In this document: positions 1 through 7,224 of the stretch, piece after piece
Layout of the letters: the number at the start of each line of letters is the position of its first letter
Position numbering within the stretch: position 1 is the stretch's first letter
Source of the DNA: Saprospiraceae bacterium
GTDB taxonomy: Bacteria > Bacteroidota > Bacteroidia > Chitinophagales > Saprospiraceae
Length of the DNA stretch: 64,000 nt
Assembly: GCA_019187225.1 (NCBI GenBank)
Contig: JABAQQ010000005.1
Coordinates: forward strand, 172,060 to 236,059
Direction of reading: 5' to 3'
The notes under the pieces: generated by a model
Told to the model about the DNA's origin: nothing
The model's input: only the letters and a program-made list of their open reading frames with translations
Databases searched by the model: none
Made by a program: the position numbers and the translations under genes

Positions 1-125
1 CGTTCAGCGAATACGCGACGGGGTGGGAATGTGTGCGTGAGTGAAAATTTTGTTCAAGTAAAACAATCTGAAACAAAGCCAGCCAGAGGGTTGGGGAAGC
101 TCAGCGAGAATGGATTTTCTGAAAA

Positions 126-281
126 TCAGTTGGTGCAAAAGGGATAATTGATATCGGCTTGCGGCGCGCTCACTACCTCCAAAACGACTCCAGACGGACG
201 ACTGTAAACGATCGGAACTGCGAGGAAAACAATAGCGGAGATGATAAGGCTATCCGGGCGACGGCGAGAGCCGATTTGCAA
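126..281 (-). CDS. possible small membrane protein (non-ATG start)
   Basis: Tentative 51-residue reading frame starting at a TTG at 281. It has a short basic stretch (RRR near residues 6-8), one hydrophobic segment of about 17 residues (around residues 13-29, LIISAIVFLAVPIVYS) and a polar tail. The start lies just downstream of a good Bacteroidota promoter on the same strand (293-320), so the transcript would have a very short leader. No family is recognised. The absence of an ATG and the short length keep this uncertain; the promoter could instead serve a gene left of the window or a small RNA. Confidence 0.28.
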   Translation of the reverse strand: MQIGSRRRPDSLIISAIVFLAVPIVYSRPSGVVLEVVSAPQADINYPFCTN

Positions 282-292
282 TTGTAACGGTG

Positions 293-320
293 CAAAGATA
301 AGGCTGTTTTGAAATTCAAA
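293..320 (-). promoter_or_regulatory. Bacteroidota-type promoter facing left
   Basis: On the minus strand a TTTG (-33 element, 320-317) is followed after 16 bases by TATCTTTG (300-293), an exact match to the TAnnTTTG -7 consensus of Bacteroidota housekeeping promoters. Transcription would start near 286 and run left. The rest of 1-506 holds no other convincing gene. Confidence 0.5.
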
Positions 321-506
321 CTATCTTGCGCCGCTTTTTTGCAAGAATGGTGCAATTTTTTCTACTCCGTGAACAAATTAAAAATTTCAATTTCACCCCA
401 TCTTACAAAAAACCTCTTTTAAACGGAAGAGAACGTAAAATGTTGCGCCGTCACCCCCGGCTGATTCCAATCATCACCAAATCAACAAATCAACACCGCT
501 ACCTTC

Positions 507-1787
507 ATGCTCCAGGTAAAAGTCATCCGCGAAGAAAAACAACGAATTGTCAATGGTTTGCGCAAACGCAACTGGTCGGCGCAACAACTCAAAGTGATTG
601 ACCGCATTCTGAAAACCGACGACGAACGCCGCGCGACGCAAAAAGAACTCGACGATGCGCTGGCTGAAAGCAACCGATTGTCCAAACAAATCGGCGCGCT
701 CATGGGCCAGGGAAAAAAGGACGAGGCAGAAGCACTGAAAAACCAGGTCACCGTCCTCAAGACGAAAAGCAAAGAACTCGAAGAGCATATGGACCAGCTT
801 AAAAACCTGCTCGATGAAATGCTCTACACCGTACCCAATTGCCCACACAAAAGCGTGCCAAAAGGAAAAACGCCGGAGGACAACAAAGTGGCCAAAGACT
901 GGAAAAAGCCCTTCCCTGCCCTTCCCGACGATGCCCTGCCGCACTGGGAACTGGCCAAAAAGTACAATCTTTTCGACCTGGAACTGGGCGTGAAACTGAC
1001 CGGAGCGGGCTTTCCCGTATATCGCGGAAAAGGCGCGCGGCTCCAGCGCGCGCTGATCCAGTTCTTCCTCGACGAAGCGGTGAAAGCCGGTTACGAAGAA
1101 ATCCTGCCGCCGCATCTGGTCAACGAAGATACGGCGCGCGGCACCGGTCAACTGCCCGACAAGGAAGCGCAGATGTATAAATGCGAGCTCGACAACCTCT
1201 ACCTCATTCCGACCGCCGAGGTGCCGGTGACCAATATCCTGCGCGATGAAATCGTGCCGGTGAAAGACCTTCCCATAAAAATGACCGCCTACACCCCCTG
1301 CTTTCGCCGGGAAGCGGGTTCCTATGGAGCCCATGTGCGCGGATTGAACCGCGTCCACCAGTTCGACAAGGTGGAGATTGTACAAATCGAACACCCCGAA
1401 CGCTCATACCAGACATTGCAAGCCATGGTGCGGCACGTAGAAAAACTGATGAACAAACTCGAACTGCCGTTTCGCATCCTGCTGCTTTGCGGCGGCGACA
1501 TGGGTTTCGCCTCGGCCAAGACCTATGACTTCGAGGTATGGTCGGCGGCACAAAAACGCTGGCTCGAAGTAAGTTCTGTGTCCTGCTTCGAGAGTTTCCA
1601 GAGCAACCGCATGAAACTGCGTTTTCGCGATGCCGACGGAAAAATTGAACTGGCACACACCCTGAACGGCTCGGCGCTCGCCCTGGCGCGCATCGTGGCG
1701 GCTATCCTGGAAAACAATCAAACGCCGGAAGGAATTCTGATCCCGAAGGTACTGTGGAAATACACGGGTTTCAAACGGATTGATTGA
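507..1787 (+). CDS. serS: seryl-tRNA synthetase
   Basis: Cytosolic class II aminoacyl-tRNA synthetase of 426 residues, charging tRNA-Ser with serine via seryl-adenylate; the length is normal for the family. The N-terminal long coiled-coil arm (about residues 30-100) binds the tRNA-Ser variable arm. Motif 2 is visible as FRREAGSYG followed by RGLNRVHQF, and motif 3 as GSALALARIVAAILENNQ near the C-terminus. The start MLQVKVIRE aligns with the usual SerS N-terminus. The bases immediately before the ATG (TACCTTC) resemble a -7 box but would place the transcript start inside the gene, so they are probably not its promoter. Followed by a 131-base gap and an unrelated peptidase gene. Confidence 0.97.
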   Translation: MLQVKVIREEKQRIVNGLRKRNWSAQQLKVIDRILKTDDERRATQKELDDALAESNRLSKQIGALMGQGKKDEAEALKNQVTVLKTKSKELEEHMDQLKNLLDEMLYTVPNCPHKSVPKGKTPEDNKVAKDWKKPFPALPDDALPHWELAKKYNLFDLELGVKLTGAGFPVYRGKGARLQRALIQFFLDEAVKAGYEEILPPHLVNEDTARGTGQLPDKEAQMYKCELDNLYLIPTAEVPVTNILRDEIVPVKDLPIKMTAYTPCFRREAGSYGAHVRGLNRVHQFDKVEIVQIEHPERSYQTLQAMVRHVEKLMNKLELPFRILLLCGGDMGFASAKTYDFEVWSAAQKRWLEVSSVSCFESFQSNRMKLRFRDADGKIELAHTLNGSALALARIVAAILENNQTPEGILIPKVLWKYTGFKRID

Positions 1788-1918
1788 GCAAACCTTTTTA
1801 TTCGCCAGCGGTTTAGGTGAAACTGAACGAGAGCAGTTGTCCGTTTGTCGAACTTCTGTTATTTTTGGGCATTCATTGCGTTTAAAGCCAAAATCACTCA
1901 CAACAAAACATCTCAGGT

Positions 1919-2599
1919 ATGTTGATCCTTATTAGTATCGTTTTTATGGTCATCGGCTTTATTTTAAGCGGTGTCCTGAAAAGCAAATTCAGAAAATACA
2001 GCCAGGTGCCCCTGACCAACGGCATGAGCGGTGCTGAAGTCGCCGCCGCCATGCTCAAACACTACGGCATTTACGATGTACAAATTACGCATGTGGGCGG
2101 CCAACTGACCGACCACTACAACCCGCAGGACAAAACGGTGAATCTGAGCGAGGATGTGTATCACGGCCGTTCGGTGGCAGCCGCTGCCGTAGCCGCACAC
2201 GAGTGCGGCCACGCCGTCCAACACGCGACCGCCTATAGTTTCCTGCAAATGCGCTCTTCACTGGTGCCGGTGGTGAACATTGCCGCCTCCCTGCAGCAAT
2301 ATCTGTTCATGTTCGGTCTTGCCGGTCTCGGAATTTTTAAAAGTCCGATCCTGCTGATCATCGCACTGGTGGCATTCGGTATCACGACACTGTTCAGCCT
2401 CATTACTTTGCCGGTCGAATTCGACGCCAGCCGCCGCGCGCTGTCATGGCTCGATAATACGGGTTTCACACGCGGCCAGGAATACGCCGGCGCGAAAGAC
2501 GCCCTCACCTGGGCTGCCATGACGTACGTTTCGGCAGCATTGGCCGCGCTGGTACAGTTCGTCTACCTGTTATGGGCATTGTTGGGAAGCCGGGAATAA
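1919..2599 (+). CDS. YugP-family membrane zinc metallopeptidase
   Basis: 226-residue integral membrane protein of the neutral zinc metallopeptidase type (YugP, DUF232-like). It begins with one membrane helix (residues 1-20), has the zinc-binding motif HECGH at residues 94-98, and carries further hydrophobic helices at about 120-163 and 205-222. The segment VEFDASRRA (166-174) follows a membrane hairpin and probably supplies the third ligand, Glu167, as in related membrane peptidases. Length and layout match the family. Substrate unknown; a role in membrane protein turnover is inference. A MITE-like inverted repeat lies directly downstream and the sensor kinase after it is independently promoted. 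Confidence 0.88.
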   Translation: MLILISIVFMVIGFILSGVLKSKFRKYSQVPLTNGMSGAEVAAAMLKHYGIYDVQITHVGGQLTDHYNPQDKTVNLSEDVYHGRSVAAAAVAAHECGHAVQHATAYSFLQMRSSLVPVVNIAASLQQYLFMFGLAGLGIFKSPILLIIALVAFGITTLFSLITLPVEFDASRRALSWLDNTGFTRGQEYAGAKDALTWAAMTYVSAALAALVQFVYLLWALLGSRE

Positions 2600-2628
2600 T
2601 AACGCGACTTCAGTTTTTTGATAATAAA

Positions 2629-2759
2629 AAGGCTGTCTCATAAGTCTGCTTTTTTGTTTGTTTGTTGATTTGGTTATTGCGTTATACCCCCATAAACAGG
2701 GTTGTTTTCAAATAAACCAATCACCATATAAACCAATCACCAACTTACGAGACAGCCTT
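2629..2759. repeat. MITE-like element with 17-bp terminal inverted repeats
   Basis: A 131-bp non-coding segment is bounded by AAGGCTGTCTCATAAGT (2629-2645) and its near-perfect inverted copy (2743-2759; 16 of 17 match). Inside, a 14-base motif (AAACCAATCACC core) is repeated in tandem near 2714-2741. Terminal sequences of the GGCTGTCTC/GAGACAGCC type occur at ends of several bacterial insertion sequences, so a non-autonomous transposon remnant is the simplest reading. The loop of about 97 bases is too long for an ordinary terminator. No clear target duplication is visible. Confidence 0.5.
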
Positions 2760-2764
2760 ATTTT

Positions 2765-2798
2765 TTTGTACGACAAAAAATCTTGTTTCTTACCTTCG
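2765..2798 (+). promoter_or_regulatory. promoter of the PAS sensor kinase gene
   Basis: TTTG at 2765-2768 is followed after 22 bases by TACCTTCG (2791-2798), one mismatch from TAnnTTTG. The ATG of the kinase starts only 4 bases after the box, so the mRNA would be leaderless or nearly so. Confidence 0.4.
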
Positions 2799-2802
2799 CC
2801 CC

Positions 2803-4332
2803 ATGCGCACTCTCCGAAGCAACACTCGTTTGGCGCGATTGATCTGGCTGCTGGTCGCGGGCGTTTTCGCAGCCGATTTACTGCTGCCGCCCCAGTTCGA
2901 CATTGTGTTTGCCTACCTGTTGGCACATTTTCTCGCCATTTTTTTTCGTGAAAAAAGCGATGTGCTCCTGCTCGCTGTGGTCACCACAACCCTGACCATC
3001 GTTGCCACCGTGTTAAAGCCGCATGAAGTGCCGTTGGAACAAATGTTCCTGGAGCGCTTACCGCCGATACTGAGTTTCTGGGCCGCTGCATTTTTTGTGA
3101 TGCGATTCATCGCGCTGCGGGAAGTGGAGGAACAGCAGGAAGGGCGCTTTGCGGCATTGTTCCAATACGCCACCTTCGGCATTTTACTGACGAGCAGGCA
3201 GGGCCGTATTATCATGGCCAACCCGGCTGTCGAGTCACTTTTCGGTTATAAAAATGGTGAAATGCTGGATCAGCCGATCGAAACGCTCATCCCCCGGCGC
3301 TTTACAAAAAAACACGAAGAAAATCGCCAGCATTTTCACCAAAACCCGCGTCCGCGTTCGATGGGAATCGGGCTGGACCTGTACGGCCTGAGAAAAGACG
3401 GAATGGAATTCCCCGTCGAGGTAAGCTTAAGCCCCTTTAAAAGCGCGGAAGGCGAATTTGTAGTGGCATTCGTAGTGGACAATACCCACCGAAAAAATTA
3501 CGAAAAATCTATCATCCAACAAAAACAGGAACTTTCCAGTCTGAGCGAGGCGCTGCGGGTATTGAACGAAAGCCTCGAATCCAAAGTTGCAGCCCGCACC
3601 ACGGAACTCGAACACGCCAAAAATGACTTGTCGGCTGCATTGGACAAGGAACGCGAGCTCGGCGAACTGAAAAGCCGCTTCGTCAGCATGGCCTCCCACG
3701 AATTCCGCACGCCCCTGACCTCGGTACTGTCGTCTGCCGGTCTGATCAGCCAATACGCCGAGCGCCAGGACTATACGAATGTAAAAAAACACGCCGAGCG
3801 CATCAAAAACGCCGTGAACAGCTTGAATACCATCCTGACCGAATTCCTTTCATTAGGCCGTCTGGAGGAAGGCCACATACAACCCAAACCGGAAGCGATC
3901 GAACTGCCCGCCTGTGTGGACAATGTGCACCAGGAACTGAAAAGCCTTTTCAAAAACGGACAAACTTTCCAATACGATCACAACGGACAAACAGCCGTTC
4001 GCCTCGACGGCGGCTTGTTGAAGAATATCCTGATCAACCTGGTATCCAATGCGATCAAATACTCGCCGGAAAATACCTGCATCACAGTCACCAGCCGTGC
4101 AGATGACAAAACCGTTCGCATCAGCGTGCGCGACGAAGGCATCGGCATCCCTCCGGCAGATCAGAAACACCTCTTCGACCGTTTTTTCCGCGCCACCAAC
4201 GCCACCAACGTCCAGGGCACCGGACTGGGTTTGTACATCGTGCAGCGCTATGCGGAAATGATGAACGGGAAAGTGGGATTTCAAAGTGAGGTCGAAAAAG
4301 GGAGCGAGTTTTGGGCGGAGTTTCAGGTTTGA
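2803..4332 (+). CDS. membrane PAS sensor histidine kinase
   Basis: 509-residue two-component sensor kinase. The N-terminus (about residues 10-105) has several hydrophobic helices and little periplasmic sequence, suggesting membrane sensing. A PAS domain follows at about 117-230, then a coiled coil (235-285). The HisKA dimerisation domain carries the phosphoacceptor His299 in MASHEFRTPLTSVL. The ATPase domain shows the N box (NLVSNAIKYSP), G1 box (DEGIGIP), F box (FDRFFRA) and G2 box (GTGLGLYIV) and is complete. No response regulator is adjacent, so this is an orphan kinase whose signal and partner cannot be inferred. Own promoter upstream; the next gene starts 24 bases after its stop and may be co-transcribed. 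Confidence 0.93.
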   Translation: MRTLRSNTRLARLIWLLVAGVFAADLLLPPQFDIVFAYLLAHFLAIFFREKSDVLLLAVVTTTLTIVATVLKPHEVPLEQMFLERLPPILSFWAAAFFVMRFIALREVEEQQEGRFAALFQYATFGILLTSRQGRIIMANPAVESLFGYKNGEMLDQPIETLIPRRFTKKHEENRQHFHQNPRPRSMGIGLDLYGLRKDGMEFPVEVSLSPFKSAEGEFVVAFVVDNTHRKNYEKSIIQQKQELSSLSEALRVLNESLESKVAARTTELEHAKNDLSAALDKERELGELKSRFVSMASHEFRTPLTSVLSSAGLISQYAERQDYTNVKKHAERIKNAVNSLNTILTEFLSLGRLEEGHIQPKPEAIELPACVDNVHQELKSLFKNGQTFQYDHNGQTAVRLDGGLLKNILINLVSNAIKYSPENTCITVTSRADDKTVRISVRDEGIGIPPADQKHLFDRFFRATNATNVQGTGLGLYIVQRYAEMMNGKVGFQSEVEKGSEFWAEFQV

Positions 4333-4356
4333 AAAAATCCCCCAACTTTGTAGTCT

Positions 4357-6225
4357 ATGAAAGAAACCAAGTTCATCGGGCAGAACAAGGAAAAATGGGC
4401 TGACTTCGAGGCGCTGCTCCGCGAAAACAGGCGCGATCCCGACCAGTTGAACGACCTGTTCGTACAGATCACGGACGATCTTTCCTATGCCCGCACCTTT
4501 TATCCCACCCGCTCGGTGCGAATGTACCTCAATTCGCTGGCACAGCGGGTCTTCCACAACATTTACCGCGGCAAACGCCTCCCGGTGGAGCGCCTGCGCC
4601 GTTTCTGGACTGATGAACTTCCGCAACTTTTCTGGCTGGAAAGGCGGGCTTTGCTGCTCTCGTTCTGCATTTTCGCACTGGCTTTTTCCATCGGCGTGGT
4701 GTCGAGTATCATCGAGCCCGAATTTGCGCGCATCATTCTCGGCGACGGCTATGTAGACATGACCGTCCGCAACATCGAAAGCGGCGACCCGATGGCAGTG
4801 TACAAAGACAGCGCACCGGGAGGAATGACGGTCAGTATTGCGGCGCGCAACCTTTTCGTGGCATTCCAGACGGCTATTCTGGGTGTTCTGGCTTCCATCG
4901 GCACGGTATTTATCCTGCTCATCAACGGCGTCATGGTAGGCGCATTTCAGTATTTTTTTATCGAAAAAGGCGTATTTTGGGAGTCATTCCTGACAATCTG
5001 GATACACGGCACCCTGGAGATCAGCGCCATCATTATCGCCGGCACGGCGGGCCTGGTGGCGGGCTCGGGGCTGCTGTTTCCCGGCACGTACACGCGGGCG
5101 CAGGCATTCCAGATCAGTATCCGGCGCGGTTTGAAAATCTTTTTCGGCATCGTACCCATCATTTTGCTGGCCGCGTTTTTCGAGGGTTTCTTCACGCGCT
5201 ACACCGAAACGCCCGACTTCATCAGAGCGGCCTTTATTTTTACTTCGCTGGCATTCGTGTTGTGGTATTTCGTTTGGTTGCCGCGCCACAAAGCGACGAC
5301 CGGCGGTTTTCGCGAGCCCTTGCACGACAAGGAAATCCCGCCCGACCGCAATCATGTTATTGATTTTAGATCCATAAAAAACGCGGGAGAGATTTTTTCC
5401 GATACGTTTACCCTGCCGCGCCGCCACCCGAAAACGACTTTGTGGGCGCTGGTGGGCGCAGCCGTTTTGTTCGCGGCCTGGTCGTTCGGTTTTTCTTCCA
5501 AAGGCGCGACAGACGTGTTCTATTACCCCGATCTCCCCGTGTGGCCATTCGATATTTTAGCGGGCATCGGCCAGTTTTTCAGGAACGGAACAGCGCCGCT
5601 GCTGTTTTATTTTCAGATTGTTCTCTTAGTCACGCTTGCTCTCACTGCTTTCCGGGCACTGGAGCAGGAAATGGATACGGAAGAACGCCCGCTCTTTTCC
5701 CGGCAAAGGGTGCTGTTCGCCGCCTTGCCGCTGCTGCTCCCGGTCGCAGGATTCGCCGGCGTTTTTCAATGGTGGGATACCGGCTGGGGATATTTGCTGA
5801 ACATCGCTGTTTATCCCTTTCTCGCGCTGTGGGGCGCCGTGATCTATTTTGAAACCCTCAACCCGCTGAACGCACTCATCCGCGCCTTCCAATTGATGCG
5901 CTGGGGACAAGGGTTGGTATTGGGCTTTCTGACGGTAACTTTACAGGTGCTGCTGTTCATGTTCCTCGATTTCCCGGTTTGGGACTGGACGCTCGAACTG
6001 TTCAGTTGGCTCGTGCCGCAACGGGAAGGCGCTATGCAATCCTACGTCGCCATCGCCACCACCGGCGCGGCGGGGGCCTTGCTGTATTTTATTTTTCTGT
6101 TGACTTCCCTCTGTGGGGGCTTGCAGTATTTTTCCTGCCGGGAAGTGTCCGACGCGGCAAGTTTGTTCGAAGGCATCGAAAAAGTGGGGACGGGGAGGCA
6201 GATACGGGGACTGGCGAGAGAGTGA
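4357..6225 (+). CDS. SpoIIM/DUF95-family membrane protein with long C-terminal membrane extension
   Basis: 622-residue polytopic protein. The first half (to about residue 320) matches the Bacteroidota SpoIIM-like family (COG1300): a soluble helical start ending near HNIYRGKR, then membrane helices with a soluble insert that contains GGMT. This family is usually about 320 residues. The second half (about 345-622) has five or six more hydrophobic segments (around residues 365, 415, 450, 475, 525 and 570) and looks like a separate membrane protein joined in frame. In many Bacteroidota, SpoIIM-like, DUF4129, MoxR and DUF58 genes form one cluster; here only the DUF4129 gene follows, 37 bases on. 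Function unknown; 'sporulation' is only a family name. Confidence 0.82.
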   Translation: MKETKFIGQNKEKWADFEALLRENRRDPDQLNDLFVQITDDLSYARTFYPTRSVRMYLNSLAQRVFHNIYRGKRLPVERLRRFWTDELPQLFWLERRALLLSFCIFALAFSIGVVSSIIEPEFARIILGDGYVDMTVRNIESGDPMAVYKDSAPGGMTVSIAARNLFVAFQTAILGVLASIGTVFILLINGVMVGAFQYFFIEKGVFWESFLTIWIHGTLEISAIIIAGTAGLVAGSGLLFPGTYTRAQAFQISIRRGLKIFFGIVPIILLAAFFEGFFTRYTETPDFIRAAFIFTSLAFVLWYFVWLPRHKATTGGFREPLHDKEIPPDRNHVIDFRSIKNAGEIFSDTFTLPRRHPKTTLWALVGAAVLFAAWSFGFSSKGATDVFYYPDLPVWPFDILAGIGQFFRNGTAPLLFYFQIVLLVTLALTAFRALEQEMDTEERPLFSRQRVLFAALPLLLPVAGFAGVFQWWDTGWGYLLNIAVYPFLALWGAVIYFETLNPLNALIRAFQLMRWGQGLVLGFLTVTLQVLLFMFLDFPVWDWTLELFSWLVPQREGAMQSYVAIATTGAAGALLYFIFLLTSLCGGLQYFSCREVSDAASLFEGIEKVGTGRQIRGLARE

Positions 6226-6262
6226 CGACTTACGACTATAAATTTGATTTTCAATTGATAAT

Positions 6263-7036
6263 GTGAAAAATACAGTCCTTATCCTATTTTATCTCCTTCC
6301 GCTCGCCGCATGCGCGCAAGCGACGGACTCGCTGCCGGAAGAAACAACGGACACTTCGGGGTATTACTACGAACCGTCGGAGGAGGACTACGCCGCCGCC
6401 GAACGCACGCCTTACAGCCCGCCGCCGTTGGAGCCGGTGGCGACGCGGAAAATTGAACAAAACCAGTGGGACGAAGCTTCCGGCGGTTTGGACTACAGCA
6501 AGGACGTACCGAAACCGCCCAAAGAAAAACAGCCCCGCGAAACGCCCGGCTACAATCCTTCTTTCGACTGGACTTCTGCCACCCAGGGACTCGGCAGTTT
6601 TTTGCAGGCGCTGGCGATCCTCATTGCGGTGGCGGCCATCGCTTATGGCATCTGGCGAATGCTGGAGGCGCCGCGCAACAAGCAAATCGCCCGCGACGGC
6701 GCGGTCATCACCCTCGACAACCTCGACGACTACCTGCACGAGACCGACCTCGACCGCTTCCTGCGCGAGGCGCTGACGCAGGGCAATTACCCGCTCGCCC
6801 TGCGGCTCTACTATTTACAGATCATCAAAAACCTCTCGGAGAAAAACGCCATCCGATGGTCGCGGGAAAAGACCAACCGCGACTACCTTCGCGAAATGCG
6901 CGGGCACCCTTTGTCGGAAGCGTTTCGCGAAGCGACGCGGATTTACGAGCGGGTGTGGTATGGGAACCGACCGTTGTCGGCGGAAGAGTTTGCGACGTTG
7001 GAGCCGAAGATGAAGGGTATGCTGGCAGGTATTTGA
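6263..7036 (+). CDS. DUF4129 domain membrane protein
   Basis: 257-residue protein with a GTG start at 6263 (an upstream ATG at 6261 is out of frame). The N-terminus is a signal peptide ending near LAACAQA, possibly a lipoprotein signal with Cys17. A long acidic, proline-rich periplasmic region follows, then one membrane helix (about residues 115-133, LQALAILIAVAAIAYGIW) and a cytoplasmic C-terminal DUF4129 domain (about 150-257) with the typical REALTQGNYPLALRLYY and NRDYLREM segments. DUF4129 proteins normally sit with SpoIIM-like, MoxR and DUF58 proteins; the preceding gene is the SpoIIM fusion, but MoxR and DUF58 are absent here. Probably co-transcribed with the preceding gene. Confidence 0.85.
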   Translation: MKNTVLILFYLLPLAACAQATDSLPEETTDTSGYYYEPSEEDYAAAERTPYSPPPLEPVATRKIEQNQWDEASGGLDYSKDVPKPPKEKQPRETPGYNPSFDWTSATQGLGSFLQALAILIAVAAIAYGIWRMLEAPRNKQIARDGAVITLDNLDDYLHETDLDRFLREALTQGNYPLALRLYYLQIIKNLSEKNAIRWSREKTNRDYLREMRGHPLSEAFREATRIYERVWYGNRPLSAEEFATLEPKMKGMLAGI

Positions 7037-7130
7037 AGCGCTTGTCTTTCAAGTCATTGCACATTGAAACTTGGCATTCAAACTTTCCCCGCAGCCCATA
7101 TTCCACACATCTTCAATACATTTGCCTTCA

Positions 7131-7214
7131 CCAACAACCAAGAACCAACAACCAAGAACCAACAACCAACAACCAATAACCAACAACCAAGAACCAACAA
7201 CCAAGAACCAACAA
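7131..7214 (+). repeat. (CCAANAA) heptanucleotide array, 12 units
   Basis: Twelve consecutive 7-base units of the form CCAACAA, CCAAGAA or CCAATAA end 10 bases before the ATG at 7225. The same family precedes clpX and tig in the same orientation relative to the gene. Confidence 0.95.
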
Positions 7215-7224
7215 CCATCTGTCC

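Noticed and set aside
1-147. Open frame at the left edge on the plus strand
   Set aside because: 48 codons without start, no recognisable protein character; a second frame ending at 42 is equally possible.
500-507. TACCTTC before serS read as a -7 promoter box
   Set aside because: It would start transcription inside the gene, and the SerS N-terminus supports the ATG at 507.
7131-7214. Possible CRISPR array
   Set aside because: Units are 7 bases with no spacers and no cas genes; this is a simple tandem heptad repeat.
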